Below, in pieces: positions 7,279 through 15,810 of a stretch of 42,234 nucleotides of DNA (positions within the stretch are counted from its first letter, which is position 1; every line of letters starts with the position of its first letter). A program made the translations under genes and the position numbers. This DNA comes from Deltaproteobacteria bacterium (GTDB lineage Bacteria > Myxococcota > B64-G9): NCBI GenBank assembly GCA_016935365.1, contig JAFGRB010000328.1, positions 1 to 42,234 of the forward strand, given 5' to 3'. The notes beneath the pieces are model-generated. The model was not told the DNA's origin. It ran no database searches and was given only the letters and a program-made list of their open reading frames with translations.

Positions 7279-8082
7279 TCAGGGCTTCTCCCGGAAGGCG
7301 GCCAGCCGCGGTACGGCTGCGATCAGGCTGCGGGTGGCAGCGTGCTCGGGCTGGCGCAGGACGCGCGCTGCAGGACCTTCTTCCAGGATGCGGCCTTCGC
7401 CCATCACCGCGATCCGGTCGCAGCACCGCGCGAGCACGGACACGTCGTGCGAGATGACGAGCAGGCTCGCACCGCTCTCCCGCCTGACCGCGCCCAGAAG
7501 CTCGACCACGGCGTTGGCCGTGACCACGTCCAGGGCCGAGGTGGGCTCGTCCACGATCACCAGCTCCGGCGAGAGCGCAACCGCCATGGCGAGCGCGACC
7601 CGCTGGCGCATGCCGCCGGATAGCTCGTGCGGGTAGCTGCCGGTGAGCTCGGCGGACAGGCCGAAGCGCTCGAGCAGGGCGCCCGCGCGTCGGAGAGCCT
7701 CCTTCCAGCGCGTGCGCTCGTGGCACACCCACAGCTCGGCGATCTGCTCGCCGATCCGGATGACCGGATTGAAGGCGTTCATGCAGTCCTGCAGCACCAG
7801 CGAGATACGCCGGAAGCGGATCGCTCTGATCGACTCCGCTCGTCCGAGAAGGTCGAGTCCGTCGAAGTGGATGCGGCCCTTGCGGCGCGCCGCGCGCGGG
7901 AGCAGATCCAGGATGGCGAGGGCGATGGTACTCTTGCCCGCGCCGCTCTCGCCCAGGATCCCCACGGCCTGCCCGCGCTCGATCCGCAGGCACAGATCCT
8001 GAACGACTGGCGCCTGGTCGGGCCCGTAGGTCACCTCGAGCGAGGAGAGATCGAGGAGCGCTCTTGCGTTCTCAGCCGCCAA
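7279..8082 (-). CDS. ABC transporter ATPase, OppD/DppD/NikD-type (TTG start)
   Basis: A 267-residue ATPase with Walker A GESGAGKST, signature LSGGMRQR, Walker B LVIVDEPTSALD and ISHD, as in DppD/NikD proteins. I place the start at TTG 8082, with GGAGG five bases upstream, giving an 11-bp overlap with the end of the permease gene. The ATG at 8202 would add 40 cysteine-rich residues read across the permease C-terminus and is unlikely. It works with the neighbouring ATPase and the two permeases as an importer of the peptide/nickel class. The substrate is not determined by sequence. Confidence 0.9.
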   Translation of the reverse strand: MAAENARALLDLSSLEVTYGPDQAPVVQDLCLRIERGQAVGILGESGAGKSTIALAILDLLPRAARRKGRIHFDGLDLLGRAESIRAIRFRRISLVLQDCMNAFNPVIRIGEQIAELWVCHERTRWKEALRRAGALLERFGLSAELTGSYPHELSGGMRQRVALAMAVALSPELVIVDEPTSALDVVTANAVVELLGAVRRESGASLLVISHDVSVLARCCDRIAVMGEGRILEEGPAARVLRQPEHAATRSLIAAVPRLAAFREKP

Positions 8083-8890
8083 GCCGACCTCCCTCGATCC
8101 GGGGATCGACTTTCCGCTCGACTTCCATGGCGAGCAGCGCCAGGCCGAGCAACAGCAGCGACAGGCATACGCCTGGCGGCAGGGCCCACCAGATCCAGGC
8201 ATCGGAGAGGAACAGGGCCGGGTAGGAAAAGGCGTGGTGGAGGATGGTGCCCCAGCTCGTGGCCGTGGGATCGCCCAGCCCCAAGAAGCTCATGCCGGCC
8301 TCGATCATGATCGCGTGGCTGATCTCCATGATGACGATGGCGAGCGCCAGCGGCGAGAGAGCCGGTACGATGTGCTTGCGCAGTACGTAGATGCTGCGCG
8401 CGCCGGAGAGCCGGGCCGAGGTGACGTAGGGTCGCTGCTTCTCCACCCTGACCTGGGCCCGGACGACCCGGGCCGGCATGGCCCAGGAGACGAGCACGAA
8501 GCAGATCACGACCACCCAGATCCCCGCGCCGAGGTAGGCGGCCAGCAGGATCAGGAGCGGTAGCCTTGGCATGGCCAGGAAGACATCGACTGTGCGCATC
8601 AGGATCCTGTCCACCGCCCCGCCGAGATAGCCCGCCAGCAGGCCGACCAGAAGCCCCAAGGCGGCGGCGGCCAGGCCCGCGATGAGGCCGACCAGGATGG
8701 AGATCCGGCTGCCGGAGATGACCTGGCTCAGGATGTCGCGGCCCACGTCGTCGGTGCCGAGCAGGTGGCGTGCCGAAGGCGCGGCCAGGGGGACATCGGT
8801 GTCCGCTTTCGGATGATAGGGCGCGAGCCAGGGGGCCAGGAGCGCCAGAGCGCAGAAAGCCGCGCTGATGATCAGGCCGGACCTACTCAT
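8072..8890 (-). CDS. ABC transporter permease, DppC/NikC-type
   Basis: A 272-residue inner-membrane permease. The N-terminal helix is followed by HLLGTDDVGRDILSQ, the hallmark of OppC/DppC/NikC proteins. The BPD_transp_1 domain follows, with the ATPase-contacting EAA-like loop around SARLSGARSIYVLRKHIVPALSPL. Five or six transmembrane helices are expected. It overlaps the partner permease gene at the 5' end by 8 bp and the ATPase gene at the 3' end by 11 bp, so the operon is tightly coupled. Confidence 0.92.
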   Translation of the reverse strand: MSRSGLIISAAFCALALLAPWLAPYHPKADTDVPLAAPSARHLLGTDDVGRDILSQVISGSRISILVGLIAGLAAAALGLLVGLLAGYLGGAVDRILMRTVDVFLAMPRLPLLILLAAYLGAGIWVVVICFVLVSWAMPARVVRAQVRVEKQRPYVTSARLSGARSIYVLRKHIVPALSPLALAIVIMEISHAIMIEAGMSFLGLGDPTATSWGTILHHAFSYPALFLSDAWIWWALPPGVCLSLLLLGLALLAMEVERKVDPRIEGGRLGG

Positions 8891-9860
8891 CGGCGTGTCC
8901 TGTCCTGGGATCGACGAGGCGATAGGTGCAATCCACCAGGATGTTGAGGCCCACGATCGAGAGCGAGGTGATCAGGAAGACACCCTGCAGCACCGGATAG
9001 TCGTGGACCATGGCGGCCTCGTAAGCCAGCCTTCCCATGCCGGGATAGTTGAAGACGCTCTCTGTGAAGATGGTGACGGTGACCAGGAAACCCAGGTGCA
9101 CGCCCAGTTGCGTATACAGGGGCAGGATCGCATTGCGGACTCCGTATCGGAACACGCGCCGGCCCCACGAGAGACCCTTGGCCTCGGCCATGAGCATGTA
9201 GGTCTCGCCGAGGGTCGCGACCATCGAGCTGCGCATGATCAGGAAGGTCCCGGCGATCTGCTCGGCGGTCAGGACGAGTGCCGGCAACGCCAGGTGCCAC
9301 AGGATGTCGAGGCCGGCGTCGAGCACGGAAGCGTGGCTCGCAAACGGCGAGCACGCCCCTCCGGTGGGGAAGAGCTTCAGCTTGATGCTGAAGAGCAGGA
9401 TCGCCAGCATGCCGACGAGGTAGGCCGGCATGGCGCGGACTCCCATCAGGCTCGAGACGAGTGTCTTGTCCAGCCGCGATCCCTGGCGGTAGGCGGCCAG
9501 TGCGCCGAGGAGGACGCCCGCGATGGCGGCGAGCAGGAAGCTCGTACCGGCGAGCAGGAGCGTCCAGGGCAGGCGCTCGAGGAGCAGATCCGACACCTCG
9601 CGCCTGTAGTAGATCGCAAAGCCCAGGTCGAAGCGGGCGAGCTTGCCCAGGTAGCCGAGGAACTGCTCCGTCAAGGGCTTGTCCAGGCCGTGGTACTCGA
9701 GCAGCCGGGACCGGGACTCGGCGTCGAGATCGATGGGCGCGTCGACCGCGGTGCCGGTCAGGAAGTCGGTCGGATCGCCGGGCATCATTCTGGGCAGGAT
9801 GAAGTTGAGCAGCAGGAGAGCGAAGATGACCAGCAGGTACTGGCCTGCCTTGGATATCAT
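8883..9860 (-). CDS. ABC transporter permease, DppB/NikB-type
   Basis: A 325-residue inner-membrane permease. The N-terminal helix is followed by RMMPGDPTD, the OppB/DppB signature, then a BPD_transp_1 domain with a cytoplasmic loop (AEAKGLSWGRRVFRYGVRNAILPLYTQLG) that contacts the ATPase. It forms the channel with the DppC-type subunit. The start codon directly follows the stop codon of the FmdE-family gene, showing that the FmdE protein is built into this transport operon. Substrate unknown; peptide, nickel or metallophore are the usual choices for the family. Confidence 0.92.
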   Translation of the reverse strand: MISKAGQYLLVIFALLLLNFILPRMMPGDPTDFLTGTAVDAPIDLDAESRSRLLEYHGLDKPLTEQFLGYLGKLARFDLGFAIYYRREVSDLLLERLPWTLLLAGTSFLLAAIAGVLLGALAAYRQGSRLDKTLVSSLMGVRAMPAYLVGMLAILLFSIKLKLFPTGGACSPFASHASVLDAGLDILWHLALPALVLTAEQIAGTFLIMRSSMVATLGETYMLMAEAKGLSWGRRVFRYGVRNAILPLYTQLGVHLGFLVTVTIFTESVFNYPGMGRLAYEAAMVHDYPVLQGVFLITSLSIVGLNILVDCTYRLVDPRTGHADE

Positions 9861-10577
9861 CTAGCGCAGGGCTCCCCCCGCCAGAATGCGGATGCCGCGA
9901 CCCAGCACGGCGAAGCAGTCCTCGCCAGCGCAGGCGAGGCAAGTCGGCTCACCTGCGCGCAGGGCAGCGCGGGTCTCCATGAGCTCCTCGCCGCATGCGG
10001 AGCACAGGGCCGAGTCGAAGATGGGCGCATACTCCGGAAAGACCGCCGGCACCTCGTGGACGTCGAAGAGGTCCTCGGCCGGCTTCTCGACCGTCTCGAA
10101 CGAGAGCTCCACCCAGAGCTCGCGCATGCGCCTGGCTGCCTCGGGGTCGTCCTGGCGCTCCTTCACCACGCGGCGGAACAGATCGCGGGCTTCCTTCTCG
10201 CGATCCGAGAGCGTCTCGGCCTCCCATCGCCTGGGCTTGAGGACGATTCGCAGCGCCGCCTTCGTCCTGCGTGAGAGGATGGTCACCGCGGTCTTTCCGA
10301 GGTCCTTGTAGACCAGGGCGTTGTTGCCGATCGAGCAGCCGGTGGACATCTGCACGCCGTCGACGAAGCAGTTGTTGCACTCGACCACGGCGATGAGCTC
10401 CTCCATGCCCGTGTTGTCGAGGCCGAGCCTGCTCAGACCGACGTGGCCCGCCTTGACGCCATAGGCCAGACCGGGGCAGTAGTGTCCGTGCAGGCTGGCC
10501 GCCTGGATCAGCAATGAGCGGAGATCTCCCTCCCGGAGGAGTCCCTTGATCTCCTCGCGCGGATCGCTGTGGTTCAT
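9861..10577 (-). CDS. FmdE-family protein
   Basis: A 238-residue protein of the FmdE family (formylmethanofuran dehydrogenase subunit E-like, PF02663). Near the N-terminus is HGHYCPGLAYG. A conserved Cys block follows (VECNNCFVDGVQMSTGCSIGNN), and the end holds a zinc-ribbon-like set (CSACGEEL, then CLACAG). FmdE homologues occur well outside methanogens and have been linked to metal or molybdenum-enzyme physiology; their exact role is unsettled. There is no signal peptide, so it is cytoplasmic. The start overlaps the solute-binding protein's stop (ATGA), and the next gene starts at the following base. I infer it receives, senses or processes the imported metal or metal complex. Confidence 0.88.
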   Translation of the reverse strand: MNHSDPREEIKGLLREGDLRSLLIQAASLHGHYCPGLAYGVKAGHVGLSRLGLDNTGMEELIAVVECNNCFVDGVQMSTGCSIGNNALVYKDLGKTAVTILSRRTKAALRIVLKPRRWEAETLSDREKEARDLFRRVVKERQDDPEAARRMRELWVELSFETVEKPAEDLFDVHEVPAVFPEYAPIFDSALCSACGEELMETRAALRAGEPTCLACAGEDCFAVLGRGIRILAGGALR

Positions 10578-12175
10578 TTCAGTGGCCCTCCTCGTATGTA
10601 GACCAGCTTGTTTTCCGCGAGCGGGATGCCGCCGGCGATCCCGCCGGGCGCATAGAACCATCCATCCAGGACATCCGGATTGTAGACGAAGAAGACTCTG
10701 GGGTACCAAAGCGCGATGGTGGGAAGATCCCGGGCCAGGATCGCCTGCATCTCGAGCACGATCTCTCGACGCCGCTGCGCGTCGACCTCGTGAAGCTGCG
10801 CATCTCCGAGCCGGCAGAGATCCGCGTTCGTATAGCCATAGGCGCTGGCTGGGTTGAGTACCGAGTGCGCTGCCTCACTGTCTGGCGAAGGGCAGAACTG
10901 CCGGCGGAGCACATCCGGGTCTCCGCCGATGCCTCCGTGACCGTCGATCGCCAGATCGAATCGGCCATCGCGCAGCATGGCGTCCCTCGTCGAAGCAGGT
11001 ACCGAATGCACCGAGATCTCGATACCGATCTCTCGGGCCTGCTCGGCGATGACTTCCGCCTCGCGAACGTAGTCGGGCGTGGTGAGGAGAACGAGGTGGA
11101 GATCGCCGACTCCGCTCGCCTCGACCAGCTCGCGGGCCCGAGCCACGTCGTGGGTGTACGCTTGCAGATGGGGATGGCGCCAGGTCGACGCCGGGGGCAG
11201 GAACGCGGGCGATCCCGGCTCGACGAAGCCATGTCTCAAGCGCTCGGCGATGTCGTCCAGGTCGAGGACGTGCGCAAAGGCGGAACGGATCTCTCGTCTG
11301 GCCAGGGCCGGGTGCCGGTGGTTGAAGACGAGCCGCAGGACCCAGTCTCCGGGGCCCTCCACGATCCGATATCTGGGATCCGAGCGGAACTCGGCCACGG
11401 CGTCCAGGGTGCGTGACCAGAGCGGAATCGCGTCGATCTCACCCTTCCGCAGCGCGAGCAGGCTGTCGCCAGCCGCGATGTACTGGATCCTGTCGATCCT
11501 CGGACGGCCCAGGAAGTAATGCGGGTTGGCCGCATAGCTGTAAGTTCCGTGGGTCGAGCTGTAGGACTCCAGCCGGAAGGGTCCACTGCCCGTCAAGGAG
11601 TCCTGTCCCATGAACTGGCGGGGATCGTCGACTTTCTCCCAGATGTGGGCGGGGAGCACGGGGAAGGATCCAGCGATGTCCGTCAAGAACGGTGCGTGGG
11701 CTGTATGGAGATCGACGACCACCTGCAGATCGTCCAGCGCGCGGGCGGACCGGATCGGGCTCAGATCGGTCCAGGTGAAGTGGTGCTTCTTCAAGTAGTC
11801 GATGCTGAAGGCCACGTCTCGGGCTGTGAGCCGGCTGCCGTCGTGCCAGCGAATACCCGGGCGCAGGGTGAAGGTGTACTGTTTCTCGTCCGCAGAGCGA
11901 TGCCAGGACTGGGCCAGAAGCCCGACCACGCCACGGGCGTCTTTCCATGTGAGCGTATCGAAGACCAGCGACATGTGAATGTAACCCGGACCGCGCGGGT
12001 AGAAGCGGAAGGGCGAAGGGGCACCCCAGTCCTCACCGGCGAAGCGCAGGACCCGTCCGCCGGGGCTCAAGTCGGCACCGGCGCGGTACTCCCGCCAGAC
12101 GACGACGGCGAAAGGGATCCCGGCGAGCAAGACGGCCAGAATGGCGATGGAGGCGAGCCTCCGGCTCCAGGTCAA
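10574..12175 (-). CDS. Extracellular solute-binding protein, family 5 (Dpp/Nik-like)
   Basis: A 533-residue substrate-binding protein of SBP_bac_5 type. It has an N-terminal hydrophobic segment without a lipobox, so it is either periplasmic or membrane-tethered. Family blocks include TLRPGIRWHDGSRLTARDVAFS, DSLTGSGPFRLESY and ANPHYFLGRP. Such proteins bind peptides, nickel complexes or opines and feed the cognate permeases. It follows the TonB receptor gene by 13 bp and overlaps the FmdE gene by 4 bp, so outer-membrane uptake, periplasmic capture and inner-membrane transport are encoded in one line. No ligand is readable from sequence. Confidence 0.9.
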   Translation of the reverse strand: MTWSRRLASIAILAVLLAGIPFAVVVWREYRAGADLSPGGRVLRFAGEDWGAPSPFRFYPRGPGYIHMSLVFDTLTWKDARGVVGLLAQSWHRSADEKQYTFTLRPGIRWHDGSRLTARDVAFSIDYLKKHHFTWTDLSPIRSARALDDLQVVVDLHTAHAPFLTDIAGSFPVLPAHIWEKVDDPRQFMGQDSLTGSGPFRLESYSSTHGTYSYAANPHYFLGRPRIDRIQYIAAGDSLLALRKGEIDAIPLWSRTLDAVAEFRSDPRYRIVEGPGDWVLRLVFNHRHPALARREIRSAFAHVLDLDDIAERLRHGFVEPGSPAFLPPASTWRHPHLQAYTHDVARARELVEASGVGDLHLVLLTTPDYVREAEVIAEQAREIGIEISVHSVPASTRDAMLRDGRFDLAIDGHGGIGGDPDVLRRQFCPSPDSEAAHSVLNPASAYGYTNADLCRLGDAQLHEVDAQRRREIVLEMQAILARDLPTIALWYPRVFFVYNPDVLDGWFYAPGGIAGGIPLAENKLVYIRGGPLK

Positions 12176-12188
12176 GGCACAGGCTCCC

Positions 12189-14324
12189 TCACAGTGTCGT
12201 CCGGATTCCGGCCATGAACATGATCCCCGGCATGGGGAATCCGTACTCCTCGACGTAGTGGTGGTTGAGGAGGTTCTCTACCGAGACCTCGAAGCGGACC
12301 TCTCCACCGGTCCTGGGGCGAAAGACCGGGTAGCTGGCGTAGAGATCCAGATCGACGAAGGGACTGAGCTTCTCGAGACGGCTTCCGTTCGCCGTGCTCA
12401 GATCCCCCCAGGCCACGCGGCGAAGGTCGACATAGCGCCCCGTGAACCGGGCCTGCAGGCCCTCCTTGTCGAAGTAGCCCACGCCGAGGTTGACCTTGTT
12501 CCGGGGCAGCTCGAGGAGCTCCTCGGACAGGGGGGAGCTGCTGTCGAGCACGTCGCCCGACTTCGTCGCCAGCTGCCAGGTGAAGTTCGCAAAGACCGAG
12601 AGATTGTAAGGCAAGTCGCAGGTGCACTCCAGCTCGACGCCGGTGAGGTCCACCTCGTCGATGTGGTAGACCACCCGGCTGGGCCGGTAGCCGAATATCG
12701 TGCGGATGTAGCCGTCCACGTCATACCGATAGGCCCTGAGGACCACGGTCAGGAGATCGCTCATCCGGTGGCCGACCTCCAGCTCGACCTGGTGCGCGTG
12801 CTCGGGGCCCAGATCCGGGCGGCTCTCGGGCTGGTAGCCCGAGTACCACCAGTAGTACTCGGGCAAGGTCGGGAAGCGATGCGACCAGCGATAGCGGCCG
12901 GCGACGTAGCCGCCTTCCCAGGGGTGAAAGGTCACGGCCAGCCGAGGGCTCCAGGTGCTCGCGTCCACGGTGGGGGCGTTTTGCTCGGGTCCGTCGGCCT
13001 CGAAGTGGTCGAAGCGCAGCCCCAGCTCGAGATCCAGCCAGCTCATGATCTGCCACTGATCCTGCAGGTAGATCCCGTGGAGCATCGAGATGCCGGCCTT
13101 GCCGGAGGAGTCCTCCGGCAAGGCCTGCGGGAAGAAGTAGCCCGCGTCGAGCTGGCCGATCCGCATGTCGCCGCTGCCGAGATAGCTGCCCGCGGCGCCG
13201 TACTCGACCACGTGAGCCCCGAGCGCCTCGAAGACGTTCTTCAGGTCGGCCTTCCAGCCCCAGTTGTGCTTCTCCGGCTCGGACCCGCGCTCGAGGACCA
13301 GGTGGCGGGGATCGTCGATCGCGTAGAAGTACTCCTTGCGTTCCTGCTCCATGAGGTAGGCCCGGACGGTCAGATCGAAGAGATCGGTATCCCGCCGCAG
13401 CGCCAGGTCGAGCTGCAGCCGCCCGTCGTTCCAGTGGCTCCGATCGCCCCAGTCCAGCGCGCCCCAGAGCCACTGGCCGTGGTTTGCGAAGGGGACGTAC
13501 GGGCCGCCCAGCGGGCTCTCGATCGAGCTGGGTCGGTCCGGGTCGTAGTACGGGCTGTCGGGTCGGTTGTAGACGACCATGCCGCATTCGTTCTGGGTGT
13601 AGCGAACGGAGCTCGTCAGCTCCAGATCCGCGGGCAGCAGGAAGGTCAGCTTGCCGGCTATCGTGTTGCGCTCAAGGGATGCGTTGCGCAGGTAGCCGTC
13701 GGTCTCGTGGTGGCCCGCGGACACGCTGTAGCGCAAGGGGCCGAAGCCCCACGCGTGCGAGGCTTGCGCGTCCCAGCTCGCCAGGCTGCCGCCGGCCGTG
13801 CGGAAGGCGGTCCGCGGCTGCGTCGACCCCGTCCGGGTCACGATGTTCAGCACGCCGCCGAGGGTGTTTCCGTACTTGACCGGGGCCGTGCCCCGGATGA
13901 TCTCGATCCTCTCCACGTCCTCCAGGGACAGAGACGCCCAGTCGACGTAGTAGCCGCCGTACACGCCGGCTCCGTTGAGGCTCCGGCCGTCGAGCTCGAC
14001 GAGCAGCCGGCTCTCGTCGAAGCCCCGCATCCGGACTCTTCCGCTCTCGCTGCCGGCCGGCGACTGGCGGTTCAGATCGATGCCGGCCATGTGCCCCAGC
14101 AGCCCGTCGGCCGTCTTGGACATCCGCTCGCGCGCGAGCTCGTCCTCGCCCAGGACCGCCTCCGCGGCCGGGGCGGCCTGTTTGCTGGCGGTGATGACGA
14201 TCTCGTCGGCCTCTTCCTCCGCGGCCCGCTGCTCCGCCTCTCGGTCGGCTGGCTGCGCCGTCGCATCGGCCGGCCAGAGCGCCAGGGCGCTCGCGAGGAT
14301 CAAGGCTTTCGTCTCGTGGTTCAC
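12189..14324 (-). CDS. TonB-dependent outer-membrane receptor
   Basis: A 711-residue receptor with a signal peptide, a TonB-box-like DEIVITASK and a plug domain (GLLGHMAGIDLNRQSP, RGFDESRLLVELDGR, VERIEIIRGTAPVKYGNTLGGVLNIVTR). A 22-strand-type beta-barrel follows, ending in FMAGIRTTL. I place the start at GTG 14324 because GGAAGGAG lies seven bases upstream and the signal peptide then begins properly; the ATG at 14402 lies in the promoter region. These receptors import siderophores, cobalamin, nickel complexes and similar ligands using TonB/ExbBD energy, none of which is encoded here. It is the first gene of the import operon. A transporter for organic ligands rather than metals is an alternative. 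Confidence 0.92.
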   Translation of the reverse strand: MNHETKALILASALALWPADATAQPADREAEQRAAEEEADEIVITASKQAAPAAEAVLGEDELARERMSKTADGLLGHMAGIDLNRQSPAGSESGRVRMRGFDESRLLVELDGRSLNGAGVYGGYYVDWASLSLEDVERIEIIRGTAPVKYGNTLGGVLNIVTRTGSTQPRTAFRTAGGSLASWDAQASHAWGFGPLRYSVSAGHHETDGYLRNASLERNTIAGKLTFLLPADLELTSSVRYTQNECGMVVYNRPDSPYYDPDRPSSIESPLGGPYVPFANHGQWLWGALDWGDRSHWNDGRLQLDLALRRDTDLFDLTVRAYLMEQERKEYFYAIDDPRHLVLERGSEPEKHNWGWKADLKNVFEALGAHVVEYGAAGSYLGSGDMRIGQLDAGYFFPQALPEDSSGKAGISMLHGIYLQDQWQIMSWLDLELGLRFDHFEADGPEQNAPTVDASTWSPRLAVTFHPWEGGYVAGRYRWSHRFPTLPEYYWWYSGYQPESRPDLGPEHAHQVELEVGHRMSDLLTVVLRAYRYDVDGYIRTIFGYRPSRVVYHIDEVDLTGVELECTCDLPYNLSVFANFTWQLATKSGDVLDSSSPLSEELLELPRNKVNLGVGYFDKEGLQARFTGRYVDLRRVAWGDLSTANGSRLEKLSPFVDLDLYASYPVFRPRTGGEVRFEVSVENLLNHHYVEEYGFPMPGIMFMAGIRTTL

Positions 14325-14356
14325 CTGACCGCTCCTTCCATGGTCCGGGGCCGCGG

Positions 14357-14402
14357 GTAACACGAATACCCGATACGTAACACGCACGAAGGCGGCTGTC
14401 AA
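14357..14402 (-). promoter_or_regulatory. Control region of the TonB/ABC import operon
   Basis: The minus strand has a perfect TTGACA (14402-14397). With a 17-bp spacer the -10 would be TACGTA, a poor match. Two copies of GTAACACG (14357-14364 and 14377-14384, plus strand) are exactly 20 bp apart and cover the -10 and start region. GGGTA-N7-TACCC (14355-14371) is also present. This arrangement fits control by a repressor bound to same-face sites. The regulator is unknown. The remaining intergenic sequence to 14438 shows nothing else. Confidence 0.45.
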
Positions 14403-14438
14403 AGGGTCATTTCAAGAGCTCGGTGAGCCGGGGTCGCG

Positions 14439-14945
14439 CTATGGGGAGACACCGGTGCCCGTGCCCAGCACGCGCTCGAGCGCGATGGACTCCTCGGGAC
14501 AGGCATGGGCCCAGGCATCGACCTGCGGGGCGAGCGCTTCATAGGCCGGGAACAGGGCATAGACGATCTTGTGGGCCAGCTGCTGGCGCTTGTCGGGCGC
14601 CAGGTCGGCGATCTCGCGGGCGCTCAGGCGGCCGGGCATGGCCGCGAGCTCGGCCTCGAAAGCCGCGTGCATCTGCTCGATCTGCGCGGCGCTCCGGGCG
14701 CAGTCCGCGTCCAGCTGGCCAGCCAGGAAGGAGGCCAGCTCGCGGATCTGCTCGGCCTCGCGCTTGACCCAGGCGGGCACGGCATCGATGTCGCCCACCT
14801 TGGAGGACAGCCTGTAGCCCGCCTTCAGGCGGTCGACTTGCTCGTGGAAGCGCTCCAGATCGAAGGCCGGCTCGGGCTGGAGCAGGTAGTAGCCTCCGAT
14901 GGCCAGCCCGATGACCACGACGATGAGCAGCAGGCTCGTGCGCAT
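14439..14945 (-). CDS. Membrane-anchored helical protein, unknown
   Basis: A 168-residue protein with one N-terminal transmembrane helix (TSLLLIVVVIGLAIGGYYLL), then a predicted all-helical, probably periplasmic domain. Two or three cysteines occur (DADCARS, HACPEES). No known family is recognised. The ATG at 14945 begins 8 bp after the end of the amidotransferase gene, so it belongs to the alcohol dehydrogenase-HAD-amidotransferase operon. The open frame extends upstream to 15170, but that part is antisense noise over the amidotransferase gene. Confidence 0.7.
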   Translation of the reverse strand: MRTSLLLIVVVIGLAIGGYYLLQPEPAFDLERFHEQVDRLKAGYRLSSKVGDIDAVPAWVKREAEQIRELASFLAGQLDADCARSAAQIEQMHAAFEAELAAMPGRLSAREIADLAPDKRQQLAHKIVYALFPAYEALAPQVDAWAHACPEESIALERVLGTGTGVSP

Positions 14946-14952
14946 GCGATCC

Positions 14953-15810
14953 TCACCCCCCGCCAGCTGCGCTCGGGAGCACCAGCTCGCGGATCCAGCT
15001 CGCGAACTCGTGCTCGCGGATGTCCGCGTCGAGGACGTCGTCGTCGATGTCGAGCTGCCAGCGCAGGTCCTTGCGGCCGGGGTTCGCGGCCAGGGCCTCG
15101 AGCTTCTGCACGTGCCCGGCGAGCGCGGCGGAGTCCTCGAAGAAGCCCTCCCTAAGCAGCCTGGGCTCACGGGCCACGATCAGCCGGGCCACGGCCTCCA
15201 GGTCGTACTCGGGGTGGTACTGGGTGGCCCAGAAGCTGCCCCGCCCGCAGCGGACCGCGATGGCCTGGACGTGGGTGAAGTCGTTGCTGGCGAGCAGCGC
15301 AGCGCCCTCGGGCAGGCGGGTGACCTGGTCGACATGGCTGATGAAGGCGTTGTAGACCGGGGGCTTGCCGGTCGTGTAGGGGTGGCCTCGCCCGGCCGGG
15401 GTCAGGTGGATCTTGCGCGCCAGGCCCATCTCCCGGCCGCGGGGGTTGGCCTCGACCTGCCCGCCCGCGGCCACGGCCGCCATCTGCACGCCCCAGCACG
15501 AGCCGGTCTGGGGGGTGCCCGCCCGGTAGGCCTCCCTGGCGTAGTCTATCTGGCGGCTGACCCGTTCCTCGTGCAGGTGGTAGATGGTCAGGTTGCAGCC
15601 GGTCCAGATGATGCCGTGGAAGTCGGCCGGCCCGGCGGGCGGGGCGGCGTGGTCGGACGGGAACCAGACCTGCGAGCTGGCGCCCGGCAGGTGGCGCTGG
15701 AGCAGATTCGCGTACAGCTTCCAGGCGTGCAGCATGCCGGCCCGGTCGAACTCGTCCCGGCTGGCCCTGGGGTATCCGTCGATGATCAAGAACTGCAGGG
15801 CTGTGCTCAT
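14953..15810 (-). CDS. Class I glutamine amidotransferase-like protein
   Basis: A 285-residue stand-alone amidotransferase of the GMP-synthase GATase type. The nucleophile elbow is GSCWGVQ and the His/Glu pair is in QYHPEYDLE. No synthetase domain is fused, so it may be a gamma-glutamyl hydrolase-like or transferase enzyme rather than guaA. Such stand-alone proteins are common and mostly uncharacterised. The start overlaps the stop of the HAD gene (ATGA at 15807-15810), indicating coupling. Confidence 0.85.
   Translation of the reverse strand: MSTALQFLIIDGYPRASRDEFDRAGMLHAWKLYANLLQRHLPGASSQVWFPSDHAAPPAGPADFHGIIWTGCNLTIYHLHEERVSRQIDYAREAYRAGTPQTGSCWGVQMAAVAAGGQVEANPRGREMGLARKIHLTPAGRGHPYTTGKPPVYNAFISHVDQVTRLPEGAALLASNDFTHVQAIAVRCGRGSFWATQYHPEYDLEAVARLIVAREPRLLREGFFEDSAALAGHVQKLEALAANPGRKDLRWQLDIDDDVLDADIREHEFASWIRELVLPSAAGGG

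Noticed and set aside
7277..7993. N-terminal extension of the second ABC ATPase
   Set aside because: It reads the other ATPase gene in a wrong frame. The real protein starts at ATG 7276.
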